Positions 19,138-27,234 of a stretch of DNA of 46,910 nt are shown here, one piece after another; position 1 is the first letter of the stretch, and each line of letters starts with the position of its first letter. Below the pieces are notes generated by a model that saw only the letters and a program-made list of their open reading frames with translations, was not told where the DNA came from and did no database searches. A program made the translations under genes and the position numbers. The stretch is from Gammaproteobacteria bacterium. GTDB taxonomy: Bacteria; Pseudomonadota; Gammaproteobacteria; Natronospirales; REEB76. The stretch lies in assembly GCA_027315405.1 (NCBI GenBank), contig DAHUYB010000020.1:1-46910 (forward strand), written 5' to 3'.

Positions 19138-19246
19138 TCCGACCTCGCGGGATCAAGACCCGTTGAATTATCAGGACGGGCATCATAGCTTACGCACTGC
19201 TTGCGCGGGTTCTCATCTTCATGAGTTCTCTCCAGCACCTTTTTAG
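19040..19246 (+). CDS. Small membrane protein, probably frameshifted
   Basis: An ATG preceded by GAGAGGA opens a 68-codon frame with one clear transmembrane helix (AITTILGILVLCYAGYALVSG) followed by a polar stretch. After about position 19165 the frame turns into polar residues, while the +1 frame reads as a second hydrophobic helix (GIIAYALLARVLIFMSSL) and stops at 19253. The natural protein is probably a two-helix membrane protein interrupted by an indel. It overlaps the tail of the preceding surface-protein gene by 98 bases. Family unknown. Confidence 0.5.
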   Translation: MSAHAITTILGILVLCYAGYALVSGQVVGHRPSPTSRDQDPLNYQDGHHSLRTACAGSHLHEFSPAPF

Positions 19247-19941
19247 AAAATAATCCAGTCAATCTCGAAACCGGCTGCTGGCGCAATCCTGGCCCTTGGC
19301 TCTTTTTGGCGTGCGGACCCGATGGGCAAGGTCAATGCGCGTTGCATTTCCGGCGTGTCGAAAAGGCCGGGGTCATGCAGATAATCCAGCATCATATCCA
19401 GCGAATCCTGGCCCCAGAAAATCGAGTCATCGATCGCAAACGTCGGCACGCCAAAAATCCCCCTGGTCACGGTATCGGCAGTGTTGGCGCGCAGCTTTGA
19501 CTTGATTGTTTCATTGGCCAGTGTGGCCTGAATGTTCATGATGCCCAAGCGTTTGCCCAATTCAGTAATCTCTTTCGGGTTCTGCAAATCCCGGCCTTCC
19601 TTCCAGATCATGTCGAAGGCGCTGGCCACATTTGCCTGGATCAGTCCGGCGGCGATCAGCAGCCGCAGTGCGGGCAGCGAATTGAACGGATGCGACGGCG
19701 GGACCTTGAACGGGATGCCAAGTTTCTGCGCCAGCCAGGTGACATGCCGATAGGTGTAAATGCGTTTGGCGGGAATCTCCGTTGGACCTTTGTGTCCCCA
19801 ATGTTTCAGCAAACCTGCGAACAGCACCGGCACATATTCGATCTCGAGGTTCGCCGCAAGGTTATGGAACTGTTCGAAATGCAGAAAGGAATAGGGCAAG
19901 ATCGGGTCGAAGTACCAGCGGACTCTGCCCGGGCGGTTCAT
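19243..19941 (-). CDS. DsbA-like 2-hydroxychromene-2-carboxylate isomerase family protein
   Basis: 232 residues with the thioredoxin-like kappa-GST/HCCA isomerase layout: VRWYFDPILPYSFLHF at the start and RGIFGVPTFAIDDSIFWGQDSLDMMLDYL near the end. Family members use glutathione to isomerise hydroxychromene carboxylates in aromatic breakdown. The active-site Ser that normally precedes Pro (SPxSY) is Leu here, so the classic reaction is doubtful. No aromatic-degradation genes lie nearby. It converges with the small membrane-protein gene. Confidence 0.85.
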   Translation of the reverse strand: MNRPGRVRWYFDPILPYSFLHFEQFHNLAANLEIEYVPVLFAGLLKHWGHKGPTEIPAKRIYTYRHVTWLAQKLGIPFKVPPSHPFNSLPALRLLIAAGLIQANVASAFDMIWKEGRDLQNPKEITELGKRLGIMNIQATLANETIKSKLRANTADTVTRGIFGVPTFAIDDSIFWGQDSLDMMLDYLHDPGLFDTPEMQRALTLPIGSARQKEPRARIAPAAGFEIDWIIF

Positions 19942-20000
19942 CGCTTACGCCTGATGCCTGCCCATACCTGTCTATAACGACAGAACGCAAAATTACGCAG

Positions 20001-20032
20001 AAAAAAGCCCCGCCGCAAGCGGCAGGGCTTTT
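20001..20032. terminator. Rho-independent terminator, bidirectional
   Basis: An A-run, then the stem GCCCCGCCGC/GCGGCAGGGC around a short AA loop, then a T-run: AAAAAAGCCC...GGGCTTTT. It lies 33 bases downstream of the RNA-binding protein gene (minus strand) and works as a terminator when read in either direction. Confidence 0.85.
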
Positions 20033-20065
20033 CATCGTCTGATTCAGCTCAGACTAAAGGCTGGC

Positions 20066-20383
20066 TTACCACCGGGGGCGGTTGCCGCCACCATTACCAC
20101 CACCGCCACCGCCACTGCGGAAGCCGCCGGTGCGGGGTTTGTCAGTGGCGATGTTCACCTTGAGTGGACGTCCGCCGATGTCCTTGCCGTTCTGCTCGAG
20201 GGCTTTCTCTGCGGCCGCCTGAGTAGCGAAGGTGATGAACCCGAAGCCCTTGGGGCGACCGGTATCCCGGTCCATGATCAGGGCCAGTTCTGAAATCTCG
20301 CCGTATTGGGAGAATATCCCACGCAGCTGAGCTTCATCCACCGAGTAAGGAAAATTACCGACATAAAGTTTGTTCTGTTCCAT
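20066..20383 (-). CDS. RRM-domain RNA-binding protein
   Basis: A 105-residue protein with one RNA recognition motif: RNP2 is LYVGNF (6-11) and RNP1 is KGFGFITF (45-52). The tail after residue 85 is Gly/Arg-rich (GGFRSGGGGGGNGGG). Such short RRM proteins bind single-stranded RNA in the cytoplasm and are often cold- or stress-induced. A GAGAG sequence precedes the ATG. A perfect terminator follows. The long gene-free upstream stretch (20384-21057) leaves room for a regulated leader, but none was demonstrated. Confidence 0.93.
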   Translation of the reverse strand: MEQNKLYVGNFPYSVDEAQLRGIFSQYGEISELALIMDRDTGRPKGFGFITFATQAAAEKALEQNGKDIGGRPLKVNIATDKPRTGGFRSGGGGGGNGGGNRPRW

Positions 20384-21057
20384 TGCAATCTCTCTAAAAA
20401 TAGCTGATAAAAATTAAACACCTTGTTCGTACTACAGTTGTTGATAATGAATCAAAAGCCAGCTGCATAAATTCCACAAGCGAAGGCAGAACACAGCGCA
20501 CGGCGATCAGGAACCGGAGTGTACCGGTAGGCACAGGAGGATTCCGAAATGACGCACAGCGGGGTTATGCCAGGCAAACAGACTATGAGATGGGGTTTTA
20601 ATGACTATCGCGGGTTGAGTACAACGCTGCTTTTATACCATACAACCGGAAAGATAGATAGCAAAAACAAGATGCTGGATGAAGTCGGAGGTGTTTTTAG
20701 CTGAAATAGCTTCAAAACAGGCAAAAGCCACTGGATTTAATCGCTATCTAAGGCATCGGCTTGCAGGATTTATCAGGCCACAAGCGAGGTGCCGGATGAA
20801 GCTGACAGCTATTATGTCAGCTTAGCCAAATCGGCCTCACCTCCACAGTTGGGCCTTTGCTATGGGATGCCGGCTTGCCCTTGCGCACCTGCATGCTTGG
20901 GTTCTACGGGGATAGATTGCGCTACCCCATTTTTCTCAATAGGGACAGAAGCGTTACGCCGATGCCAAGAACGATCCGCTCTCGTTCACTGAGCCCAGTG
21001 GGTTATTTCAGTTTTGGGTATGTGCTGGAGGTGGAGCGATTATTGTCGCATCCACTT
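20384..21057. other. 674-bp stretch without a recognisable gene
   Basis: No convincing coding frame was found; short open frames around 20789-21066 lack family resemblance and ribosome-binding sites. The right edge (about 21030-21090) contains two related GGAGCG...GTCGCAT words that resemble degenerate repetitive extragenic elements. A hairpin at 20799-20823 is listed separately. Confidence 0.5.
20799..20823. repeat. 9-bp perfect inverted repeat with weaker outer stem
   Basis: AAGCTGACA at 20799-20807 pairs with TGTCAGCTT at 20815-20823 across a 7-base loop. Outside it, GAGGTG on the left and CACCTC on the right extend the symmetry imperfectly. No T-run follows, so a terminator is unlikely; a structured RNA or element remnant is possible. 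Confidence 0.5.
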
Positions 21058-22446
21058 TTACCGTAGGAGCGGTGGATGTCGCATACGATTCGGCGCGGGC
21101 CTATAGGGTCTAGAAGAGCGCTGGAATGACTGGGGTGCTGGCCGGAATGATTGGGGCGCGGACCGATATGACTGCTGAGGCGCAGGCCGAAACGTAGGCC
21201 GATAGGCAGGTCGGTAGGCTTGGGGCGCGGATCGAAATGATTGAGGTGCAAGCCGGTATCCAGGTCGAACGGCTTGTGACGTAAACCGGTATGACGGGAA
21301 TGAGGGCCGGTAAACGGGCCGTGCGGTTTGTGGGGTAAACCGGTATGGCTGAGATGATGGCCGATAGGCGGGCCGAGACACGGGCCGAAACGCTGTCCGG
21401 TAGAGCTGCACAGGCCGGAACGTGGGCTGTGCAGTGTGTGGCGACACTACTCGCAATGGGTTCTGCGCGATATGGAACTGGTTCAATTTTTGAACACGCA
21501 TATTACGATTGACGAACCGATTACTTACCTGCCCGTTTCTGTTCACCGGGAAGCGGGCGCGGACAAGCTTCTTGAAAGGGACATTGCGATGCACGCTGGC
21601 ATAGCTGTTGAGATTATTGACGTTCACGGTACGCTGCAGCACCGCGCGGTTGATGGGGATATGCGCGTAACGGTTGTTAACGTACACGTTGGTGATTTGA
21701 ATGTACGGACGCGAACGGGCGATCCAGCCATCACCGCGCCAGTCAGTGTAATAGATATGGTCATCGCGCCAATCGCAATCATAGTTCAGCCAGGCCCCGA
21801 TGATGAACCCCGTGCCAAAAGATATGAGGTTCTCCTGAAATCCCTGTCCATAACCGTAACCACCCTGATAATAGACCGCGTACGGATCGTACACCGGCAC
21901 GTAGATGTACTGGGGCTGGTACGGGTCAATTTGAATGTACCCCGGTTCCACGATCACCTGCTGTTGCTGGTTCGAAACCAGGTTGCCCGCGGAACGGGCC
22001 ATTGCACGCAACCGCTGGATGGAGGCCATGACATCCGTGGACTGATTCACATAAGCCTGTCCCAGCGCAGTGGTCCAGTTGAGTTTGTCGTTCATCATGT
22101 AGAGCACAGACGGGTAATGCGCAACCGCCTTGACACTGACATCCCAGGACTGATAGCTGATTCCACTCACCCCGTTGGTACGCACCCACCGCGCCGCTTC
22201 CTGAATCTGATTCACAAATGTGGCGGCGGGCAAGACCTGCGCCAGCAGTGGGTCCGGGTAGAGCGCGATGGGAGCCAGCAGATTGTCCAATTGATTCGCG
22301 CTATACGGTACGTAAGATGGTATGTCCTGGGGTGTCACTGAAACGGCGGGGTACGCTCCCGGAGGTGCGGCATTCACGAGCAGTGGTGCACCGGCAAGAC
22401 TGATCCCGAGTGAGCACACGGCAAGTGTTCGTAAGATTACATGCAT
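21058..22446 (-). CDS. DUF3300 exported protein with repetitive Arg/Pro/Gln/Tyr tail
   Basis: 462 residues. A signal peptide (about 1-26) is followed by the DUF3300 core, which contains LLAPIALYPDPLLAQVLPAAT and later PQYIYVPVYDPYAVYY. From about residue 325 the sequence becomes low-complexity, with many (Y/F)RPAPQ(S/A)-type units and almost no acidic residues, giving a strongly basic tail. A very strong ribosome-binding site (AGGAGGTGAT) precedes the ATG. The family is periplasmic or cell-surface and has no assigned function. The final codons overlap repeat-like DNA. Confidence 0.88.
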   Translation of the reverse strand: MHVILRTLAVCSLGISLAGAPLLVNAAPPGAYPAVSVTPQDIPSYVPYSANQLDNLLAPIALYPDPLLAQVLPAATFVNQIQEAARWVRTNGVSGISYQSWDVSVKAVAHYPSVLYMMNDKLNWTTALGQAYVNQSTDVMASIQRLRAMARSAGNLVSNQQQQVIVEPGYIQIDPYQPQYIYVPVYDPYAVYYQGGYGYGQGFQENLISFGTGFIIGAWLNYDCDWRDDHIYYTDWRGDGWIARSRPYIQITNVYVNNRYAHIPINRAVLQRTVNVNNLNSYASVHRNVPFKKLVRARFPVNRNGQVSNRFVNRNMRVQKLNQFHIAQNPLRVVSPHTAQPTFRPVQLYRTAFRPVSRPAYRPSSQPYRFTPQTARPVYRPSFPSYRFTSQAVRPGYRLAPQSFRSAPQAYRPAYRPTFRPAPQQSYRSAPQSFRPAPQSFQRSSRPYRPAPNRMRHPPLLR

Positions 22447-22546
22447 AAATCACCTCCTGTCTGATAGAAAATCTACTCCATTATCAGAGCGGCGACAGAA
22501 GGTGAACGGAATTTAACGCCGGGTTCATAATCACGCTGCGCTACGT

Positions 22547-22985
22547 TTACGCTTGCGTCACTGACGGTGTAACTCGGATGGGGGTGGTGCGCCGAGCAAG
22601 TTCCGACGTCGCGCGGATTGGGATGCAGGTAATATGCGGACGGATGTCTTGCATGCGCAGGTATTGCACGAACGCCCGGGTGTGAGAGCCCTTGTCGCCA
22701 CCGAGCGTGTCGGGATGGATAGGCTTGCGGGCCTGGCGGGTGAGCAGTGCCTTGGCCGCCGCTGGCTCCAGCACCAGCGCGGACTGCACCTGCACCTGCA
22801 ACTCAACGCACAGCCCGTGGTGATTCTCCATCAAGGTATGGGTACCTCAAAACACAGCTTCACCACCTTGCGCAGCAGCTTGACCTCCGGGTCGGTGGTG
22901 CTGGCAGGGGTGTCGTTGCACCGGGTTCGGGGCGTGGGCGTTCGGCGAGCCGAACCTCCACGGCCCGCCGGTATTCTCCGCCAGC
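22547..22985 (-). pseudogene. Decayed DDE transposase (IS5/IS4-type) remnant
   Basis: The frame at 22834-22547 reads MMENHHGLCVELQVQ...LGGDKGSHTRAFVQYLR, matching the middle of IS5-like DDE transposases (MENxxGLxV and GADKGYxxxxFV). Just upstream, in a different frame, NDTPASTTDPEVKLLRK is the part that normally precedes it. The end breaks into further frames around 22560-22600. At least two frameshifts and loss of both ends make this inactive. It abuts the stop codon of the permease gene at 23004, marking the border of the GC-rich block. Confidence 0.8.
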
Positions 22986-23003
22986 ATCGCCCGTATGACG
23001 CCC

Positions 23004-24611
23004 TCAGAGCATCATCGCTCCGGGTGCGACGAAGTAAAAGAACAGCCCCACGATGATCAGCCAGCCGAGGATCACCAGCGCCCAGCCGAAATTGTAGCGG
23101 ATCACGGTACCCTCTTTGCGCACGTAACTGGTGGTGGACACGCCCACACTCGCGGTCTGTGGCGCGATCGGCTTGCCCACCTCGGCGCCCACCGAGTTCA
23201 GGCTTGGCAGCAGCAGGATCGGAAAATTAAGCAGTTTCCCAGCCATGAGCTGGATGGTGCCGAACATGGCATTGGTGGAGGTATTGCTGCCCGACAGCGC
23301 CACGCCGATCAGTCCCACCACCGGAGCCAGCAGGATGTACCATGGCCCGATACGCGACAAACTGTAGGCCAGCGACCCCGCCATGCCCGAATAGTTGTAC
23401 ACGAAGGCCAGACCGAAGATGAAAAAGCCCACCAGCAGCGCGCCCCACATCTGGTGGAAGGTGCGTTTGAACACCTCGGCGTACTGGGCTGGCTTGAGAC
23501 CCACCACGAAGGTAATCAGTATCCAGGAGATCAGAATCCAGGTGCCTCCGCTGAACGGCGTGAACAGAAATGCCGAACTCATAGTCTTACCGGTCACCGC
23601 CGAGACCGCATCCACGTGCGCCGCGAACAACTTGAATGCGGGCAGGTGTGACCAGGGACCGGTGCCCGCCACCACTACCATGATCAGGATGATGAACGGC
23701 AGCCAGATCTTAAGCAGCTCGCCACCCGTGACCTTGTGATCGCCATGCACGGCCATCTGTGCCTCGCTGAGCGGGACGCCGCCGTATCCAAGTATGCTTG
23801 CCGGTCGCCACACGCGCGTGAACAGCAGGATGACGACGAAGGCCACGATGGCGCCGGCCACGTCGGGAAGATAGGGTCCGACGAATACCGCCACCGGCAG
23901 CTGCCCGGCGATGTAGCCGAGGGAAGCGACGATTGCGAGCGGCCAGCCGTCACGCAGTCCGCGCTTGCCGGCCACGAGATAGATCAGTATCCACGGCGGC
24001 AGAAACGCCAGCAACGCCACTACTTTACCAACCGAGCCGCTAAGAGCCAGCAGTGGCAGGCCGGTGACCGCCGCAAGCGCAATGATCGGGGTGCCAAGAG
24101 CGCCGTAGGAAACTGGTGCGTTATTGGCGATGGCGGCCACACGCAGCGAATCAAGTTCCGGGATGCCGAGCGCGATCAGGATCGGGGCCACAAACGCCCA
24201 CGGATAACCGAAGCCGACCAGTCCCTCCAACAGAGCGCCGAACGCCCAGGCAAACAACAGTGTTTGGATACGCACGTCGGCGGTGCCCACGCTCACCAGC
24301 CAGGCGCGGAAACGCTCGAACATACCGGTAATAACCAGCGTGTTGAAGATCATCACGCCCCAGAACGTAATCCAGTCAATCGCCCAGGCCCCGGTCAGGG
24401 CTCCGTACAGGTAGGAATGGATGCCTTCAACGAAGGGCATGTGCCACACCCAGAGCGCAATCACGAAGGTGACGATGGAGCCGATGATCGCCGCGATCCA
24501 CGCGGAACGGCGCAGTACCGGCAGCAGCAGCAGGAGAACCGCGAGCGGGATGACGGCGACGACGAAGGTAAGCCAAAGCGGACCGGCGGGACTCAGGACT
24601 TGCGTGAACAT
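23004..24611 (-). CDS. LctP-family lactate/glycolate permease
   Basis: A 535-residue inner-membrane proton symporter with about 13 hydrophobic segments. Family landmarks are GALLEGLVGFGYPWA, FGTPIIALA-like ALGTPIIALAAVTG and the C-terminal SNTSTNAMFGTIQ and GAEVGKPIAPQTASVG motifs. The frame extends 115 codons further, but that region is Arg/Pro-rich non-coding; the ATG at 24611 has GGGAGGGG about 6 bases upstream. Known members carry lactate or glycolate (LldP, GlcA). Malate synthase upstream on the same strand and glcDEF nearby favour glycolate. Confidence 0.92.
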   Translation of the reverse strand: MFTQVLSPAGPLWLTFVVAVIPLAVLLLLLPVLRRSAWIAAIIGSIVTFVIALWVWHMPFVEGIHSYLYGALTGAWAIDWITFWGVMIFNTLVITGMFERFRAWLVSVGTADVRIQTLLFAWAFGALLEGLVGFGYPWAFVAPILIALGIPELDSLRVAAIANNAPVSYGALGTPIIALAAVTGLPLLALSGSVGKVVALLAFLPPWILIYLVAGKRGLRDGWPLAIVASLGYIAGQLPVAVFVGPYLPDVAGAIVAFVVILLFTRVWRPASILGYGGVPLSEAQMAVHGDHKVTGGELLKIWLPFIILIMVVVAGTGPWSHLPAFKLFAAHVDAVSAVTGKTMSSAFLFTPFSGGTWILISWILITFVVGLKPAQYAEVFKRTFHQMWGALLVGFFIFGLAFVYNYSGMAGSLAYSLSRIGPWYILLAPVVGLIGVALSGSNTSTNAMFGTIQLMAGKLLNFPILLLPSLNSVGAEVGKPIAPQTASVGVSTTSYVRKEGTVIRYNFGWALVILGWLIIVGLFFYFVAPGAMML

Positions 24612-24733
24612 GTTATCCCCTCCCATGTGACAAACCTGGCGGCTTGTACTACTCCCCGGGCATCCTGCCGTCAAGACTCCCCCCGGCCGGTCTGATTCGC
24701 AAGCCAAACCACTCGCCGGAAAGCGCCAACGGA

Positions 24734-26344
24734 CTAGGAGAGGCGAGTGTAGGCCGGCAGCGTCAGAAACTCGGCGAACTCCCCGTCGAGCACCAGTGAA
24801 CGCAGGATGTCGGCGGCCTGCCCGGCCTGTTCCGAGACCTCTGGCTCGACCGCAAAGCGCGCACGGAATGCCGCGAGTTCCTCGTCGAGGATGCGCTCGA
24901 TGAGCGCCGTATCCACGCGGCGGCCGTCTTCGAGCTGCGCGCCGTGGGTGCGCCATTGCCAGAGCTGGGCGCGGGAAATCTCAGCGGTGGCCGCATCCTC
25001 CATCAGATTATCGATCGGCACACAACCGTTGCCGCCTAACCAGGTCGAGAGGTAATGCAACGCCACGCGCACGTTGGTGCGCAGGCCGCGCTCGGTAATC
25101 TGCCCCTGCGGCACTTGCAGCAGGTCGCGCGCATTCAAGGCGAGCCCTTCACCAAGCTTGGCAAGCTGGTTCGGCTCCGGCATGAGCCGGTCGAAAACCT
25201 CGCGCGCCAGCGGCACCAGCCCCGGGTGGGCGACCCAGGTGCCGTCATGACCGTCACCGGCCTCGCGCTCCTTGTCGGCGCGCACCTTGGCGAGGGCTTC
25301 CTCGTTGGCCCTGGCATCGTTCTTGATGGGAATCTGCGCCGCCATCCCGCCCATGGCGAACGCTCCGCGCCGGTGGCAGGTAGCAATCAATAGGCGCGAA
25401 TAGCTTCTCAGGAAATGCGTGGTCATGGTCACCTGGGCGCGATCGGGCAGCACCGCCCTGGGATCACGGCGGAATTTCTTGATGAAGCTGAAAATGTAAT
25501 CCCAGCGTCCGCAATTGAGTCCGAGAATATGCTCGCGCAGGGCATAGAGGATCTCGTCCATCTCGAATGCCGCGGGCAGGGTCTCAATGAGTACCGTGGC
25601 GCGAAACGTGCCGCGCACAAGCCCGAGCTTGTTCTCGGCATGGACAAACACATCGCGCCACCATTCGGCCTCTTGGTGGCTTTCGAGTTTCGGCAGGTAA
25701 AAGTAGGGGTGCGACCCGCGCGCCAGCAATTCACGGGCATTGTGAAACACATACAGCCCGAAATCGAGCAATGCCCCGGCCACCGGCCGCTCGCCGGCAA
25801 GCACATGCTTCTCGATGAGGTGCAGCCCGCGCGGGCGCACCATGAGTACCGCGGTCTCAGGATCAAGGTGGTAATCCTTGCCCTCGGGACTGCGGAAAGT
25901 GATCGTGCGCCGCACCGTGTCGTACAGGTTTGCCTGGCCGGCGGCGACGTTTCTCCAGGTGGGGGCGAGGGAATCCTCGAAATCCGACATGAATACCCGC
26001 GCCCCGGAGTTGAGGGCGTTGATGATCATTTTGCGGTCCACCGGCCCGGTGATCTCGACCCGCCGGTCGGTTACTTCCCCGGGGATGGGCGCGACTTTCC
26101 AGTCGCCCGCACGCAGCGCGCGTGTTGCCGCGAGAAATTCCGGTTTTTCGCCGCCATCAAACCGTTGTTGACGTTCCGCACGTGCGGTCAGTAGCGCTGC
26201 GCGCCGCGGCTCAAAGCGGGCATCAAGTTCGGCGATAAAGGCCAGGGCTTGAGGTGTGAATATGCTGCGCTCGGCGGCCTCAAGCTTGCCCGTCAAACGG
26301 ATGGGGATTGGACTGCCTGCGGGACGGGTGGATGGTATGACCAT
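24734..26344 (-). CDS. aceB: Malate synthase A
   Basis: 536 residues that condense glyoxylate with acetyl-CoA to malate. The short A-type length and motifs are present: TAVLMVRPRGLHL with Arg170, LIETLPA (Glu254), CGRWDYIFSFIK with Asp282, and NLMEDAATAEISRAQLWQW near the C-terminus with the catalytic Asp. The ATG at 26344 has GGAGG 8 bases upstream; the open frame beyond it is not coding. No isocitrate lyase is seen in the window, and glycolate oxidase lies divergently adjacent, so glyoxylate probably comes from glycolate. Confidence 0.95.
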   Translation of the reverse strand: MVIPSTRPAGSPIPIRLTGKLEAAERSIFTPQALAFIAELDARFEPRRAALLTARAERQQRFDGGEKPEFLAATRALRAGDWKVAPIPGEVTDRRVEITGPVDRKMIINALNSGARVFMSDFEDSLAPTWRNVAAGQANLYDTVRRTITFRSPEGKDYHLDPETAVLMVRPRGLHLIEKHVLAGERPVAGALLDFGLYVFHNARELLARGSHPYFYLPKLESHQEAEWWRDVFVHAENKLGLVRGTFRATVLIETLPAAFEMDEILYALREHILGLNCGRWDYIFSFIKKFRRDPRAVLPDRAQVTMTTHFLRSYSRLLIATCHRRGAFAMGGMAAQIPIKNDARANEEALAKVRADKEREAGDGHDGTWVAHPGLVPLAREVFDRLMPEPNQLAKLGEGLALNARDLLQVPQGQITERGLRTNVRVALHYLSTWLGGNGCVPIDNLMEDAATAEISRAQLWQWRTHGAQLEDGRRVDTALIERILDEELAAFRARFAVEPEVSEQAGQAADILRSLVLDGEFAEFLTLPAYTRLS

Positions 26345-26460
26345 GGGTGGAACCTCCTCGCGTACAAGCGCGGCGGAATGCCGGGCACGGCGACCGCGCT
26401 CCTCTGCACAGTGGTATAAGTATAAGCCCATGGCGCCGGCGGTTTTGAGGAAACGAAAAC

Positions 26461-27225
26461 GTGCACCCCGTCTCAATTCCCGTGCTCACCCTGCTTTTCG
26501 TCCTGGGCGCCCTCGCTGCGGTGCTCAATGTGTTTGCCGGCGGTGGTTCGATGCTCACTCTGCCGGCCCTCATATTCGTCGGTCTTGATCCGACGGTCGC
26601 CAACGGCACCAACCGTGTGTCTATCGCTCTGCAGAACCTGGCCGCCACCGGCGGCTTCAGCCGCTGGCACGGCGCGGAGCTCGGTGAAAGTTTCAAGCTC
26701 GCGCTGCTGACCCTGCCGGGCGCGATCCTGGGCGCCTGGTTCGGTGCACGCATCAGCGACACATTTTTCAGGTACGTGCTCATCGGGGTGCTGGTGCTGA
26801 GTACGGTGACGCTGTTTCTGCCCGCGCGCCGCCTCGGGGCCGGCGCACCCTCTGCGCAGCGGCGCTGGCTAATCTATCCCGCGATGCTCGCGACCGGCCT
26901 GTACGGGGGCTTTATCCAGGTGGGCGTCGGCTTCCTGTTCATGGTGGCGCTGCGCGGTATCCTGAAACTCGATCTGGTGCGCATTAATGTATACAAGGTA
27001 TTCATCATATTCATATACACGCTGCCGGCGCTTGTGATATTTGTCGCCCTGAACAAGGTGGCCTGGGGTGATGGCCTTGCACTCGGCGCGGGCGGCATGG
27101 TGGGTGCGTTGCTTGCCACTCGCTTACACCTGCGCGGCGGTGAGCGCTGGGTGAAGGTGGTGCTGGCAATCGCCATCCTGCTGATGTCGGCGAAACTTCT
27201 CTGGCCCGGTCTTGCGGGTGGCTGA
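26461..27225 (+). CDS. TauE/SafE family membrane permease
   Basis: 254 residues with about eight hydrophobic segments. The N-terminal half has VLNVFAGGGSMLTLPALIFVGLDPTVANGTNRV, the classic TauE/SafE repeat motif (GGGxxxxPxL...ANxTN), and the second half has GLYGGFIQVGVGFLF. Members move sulfite, sulfoacetate or other anions across the inner membrane. The GTG start has a GAGG about 9-11 bases upstream. It starts 116 bases from the divergent malate synthase gene and is followed 9 bases later by glcD, so a role in carrying an organic acid of this pathway is inferred. Confidence 0.9.
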   Translation: MHPVSIPVLTLLFVLGALAAVLNVFAGGGSMLTLPALIFVGLDPTVANGTNRVSIALQNLAATGGFSRWHGAELGESFKLALLTLPGAILGAWFGARISDTFFRYVLIGVLVLSTVTLFLPARRLGAGAPSAQRRWLIYPAMLATGLYGGFIQVGVGFLFMVALRGILKLDLVRINVYKVFIIFIYTLPALVIFVALNKVAWGDGLALGAGGMVGALLATRLHLRGGERWVKVVLAIAILLMSAKLLWPGLAGG

Positions 27226-27234
27226 GGCAGGTCC

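Noticed and set aside
21436-22341. 301-codon plus-strand open frame opposite the DUF3300 gene
   Set aside because: The minus strand has a signal peptide, strong ribosome-binding site and family motifs; the plus frame has none.
24612-24956. 115-codon N-terminal extension of the permease frame
   Set aside because: Arg/Pro/Gly-rich, overlaps malate synthase in antisense frame register, and the internal ATG has a strong ribosome-binding site.
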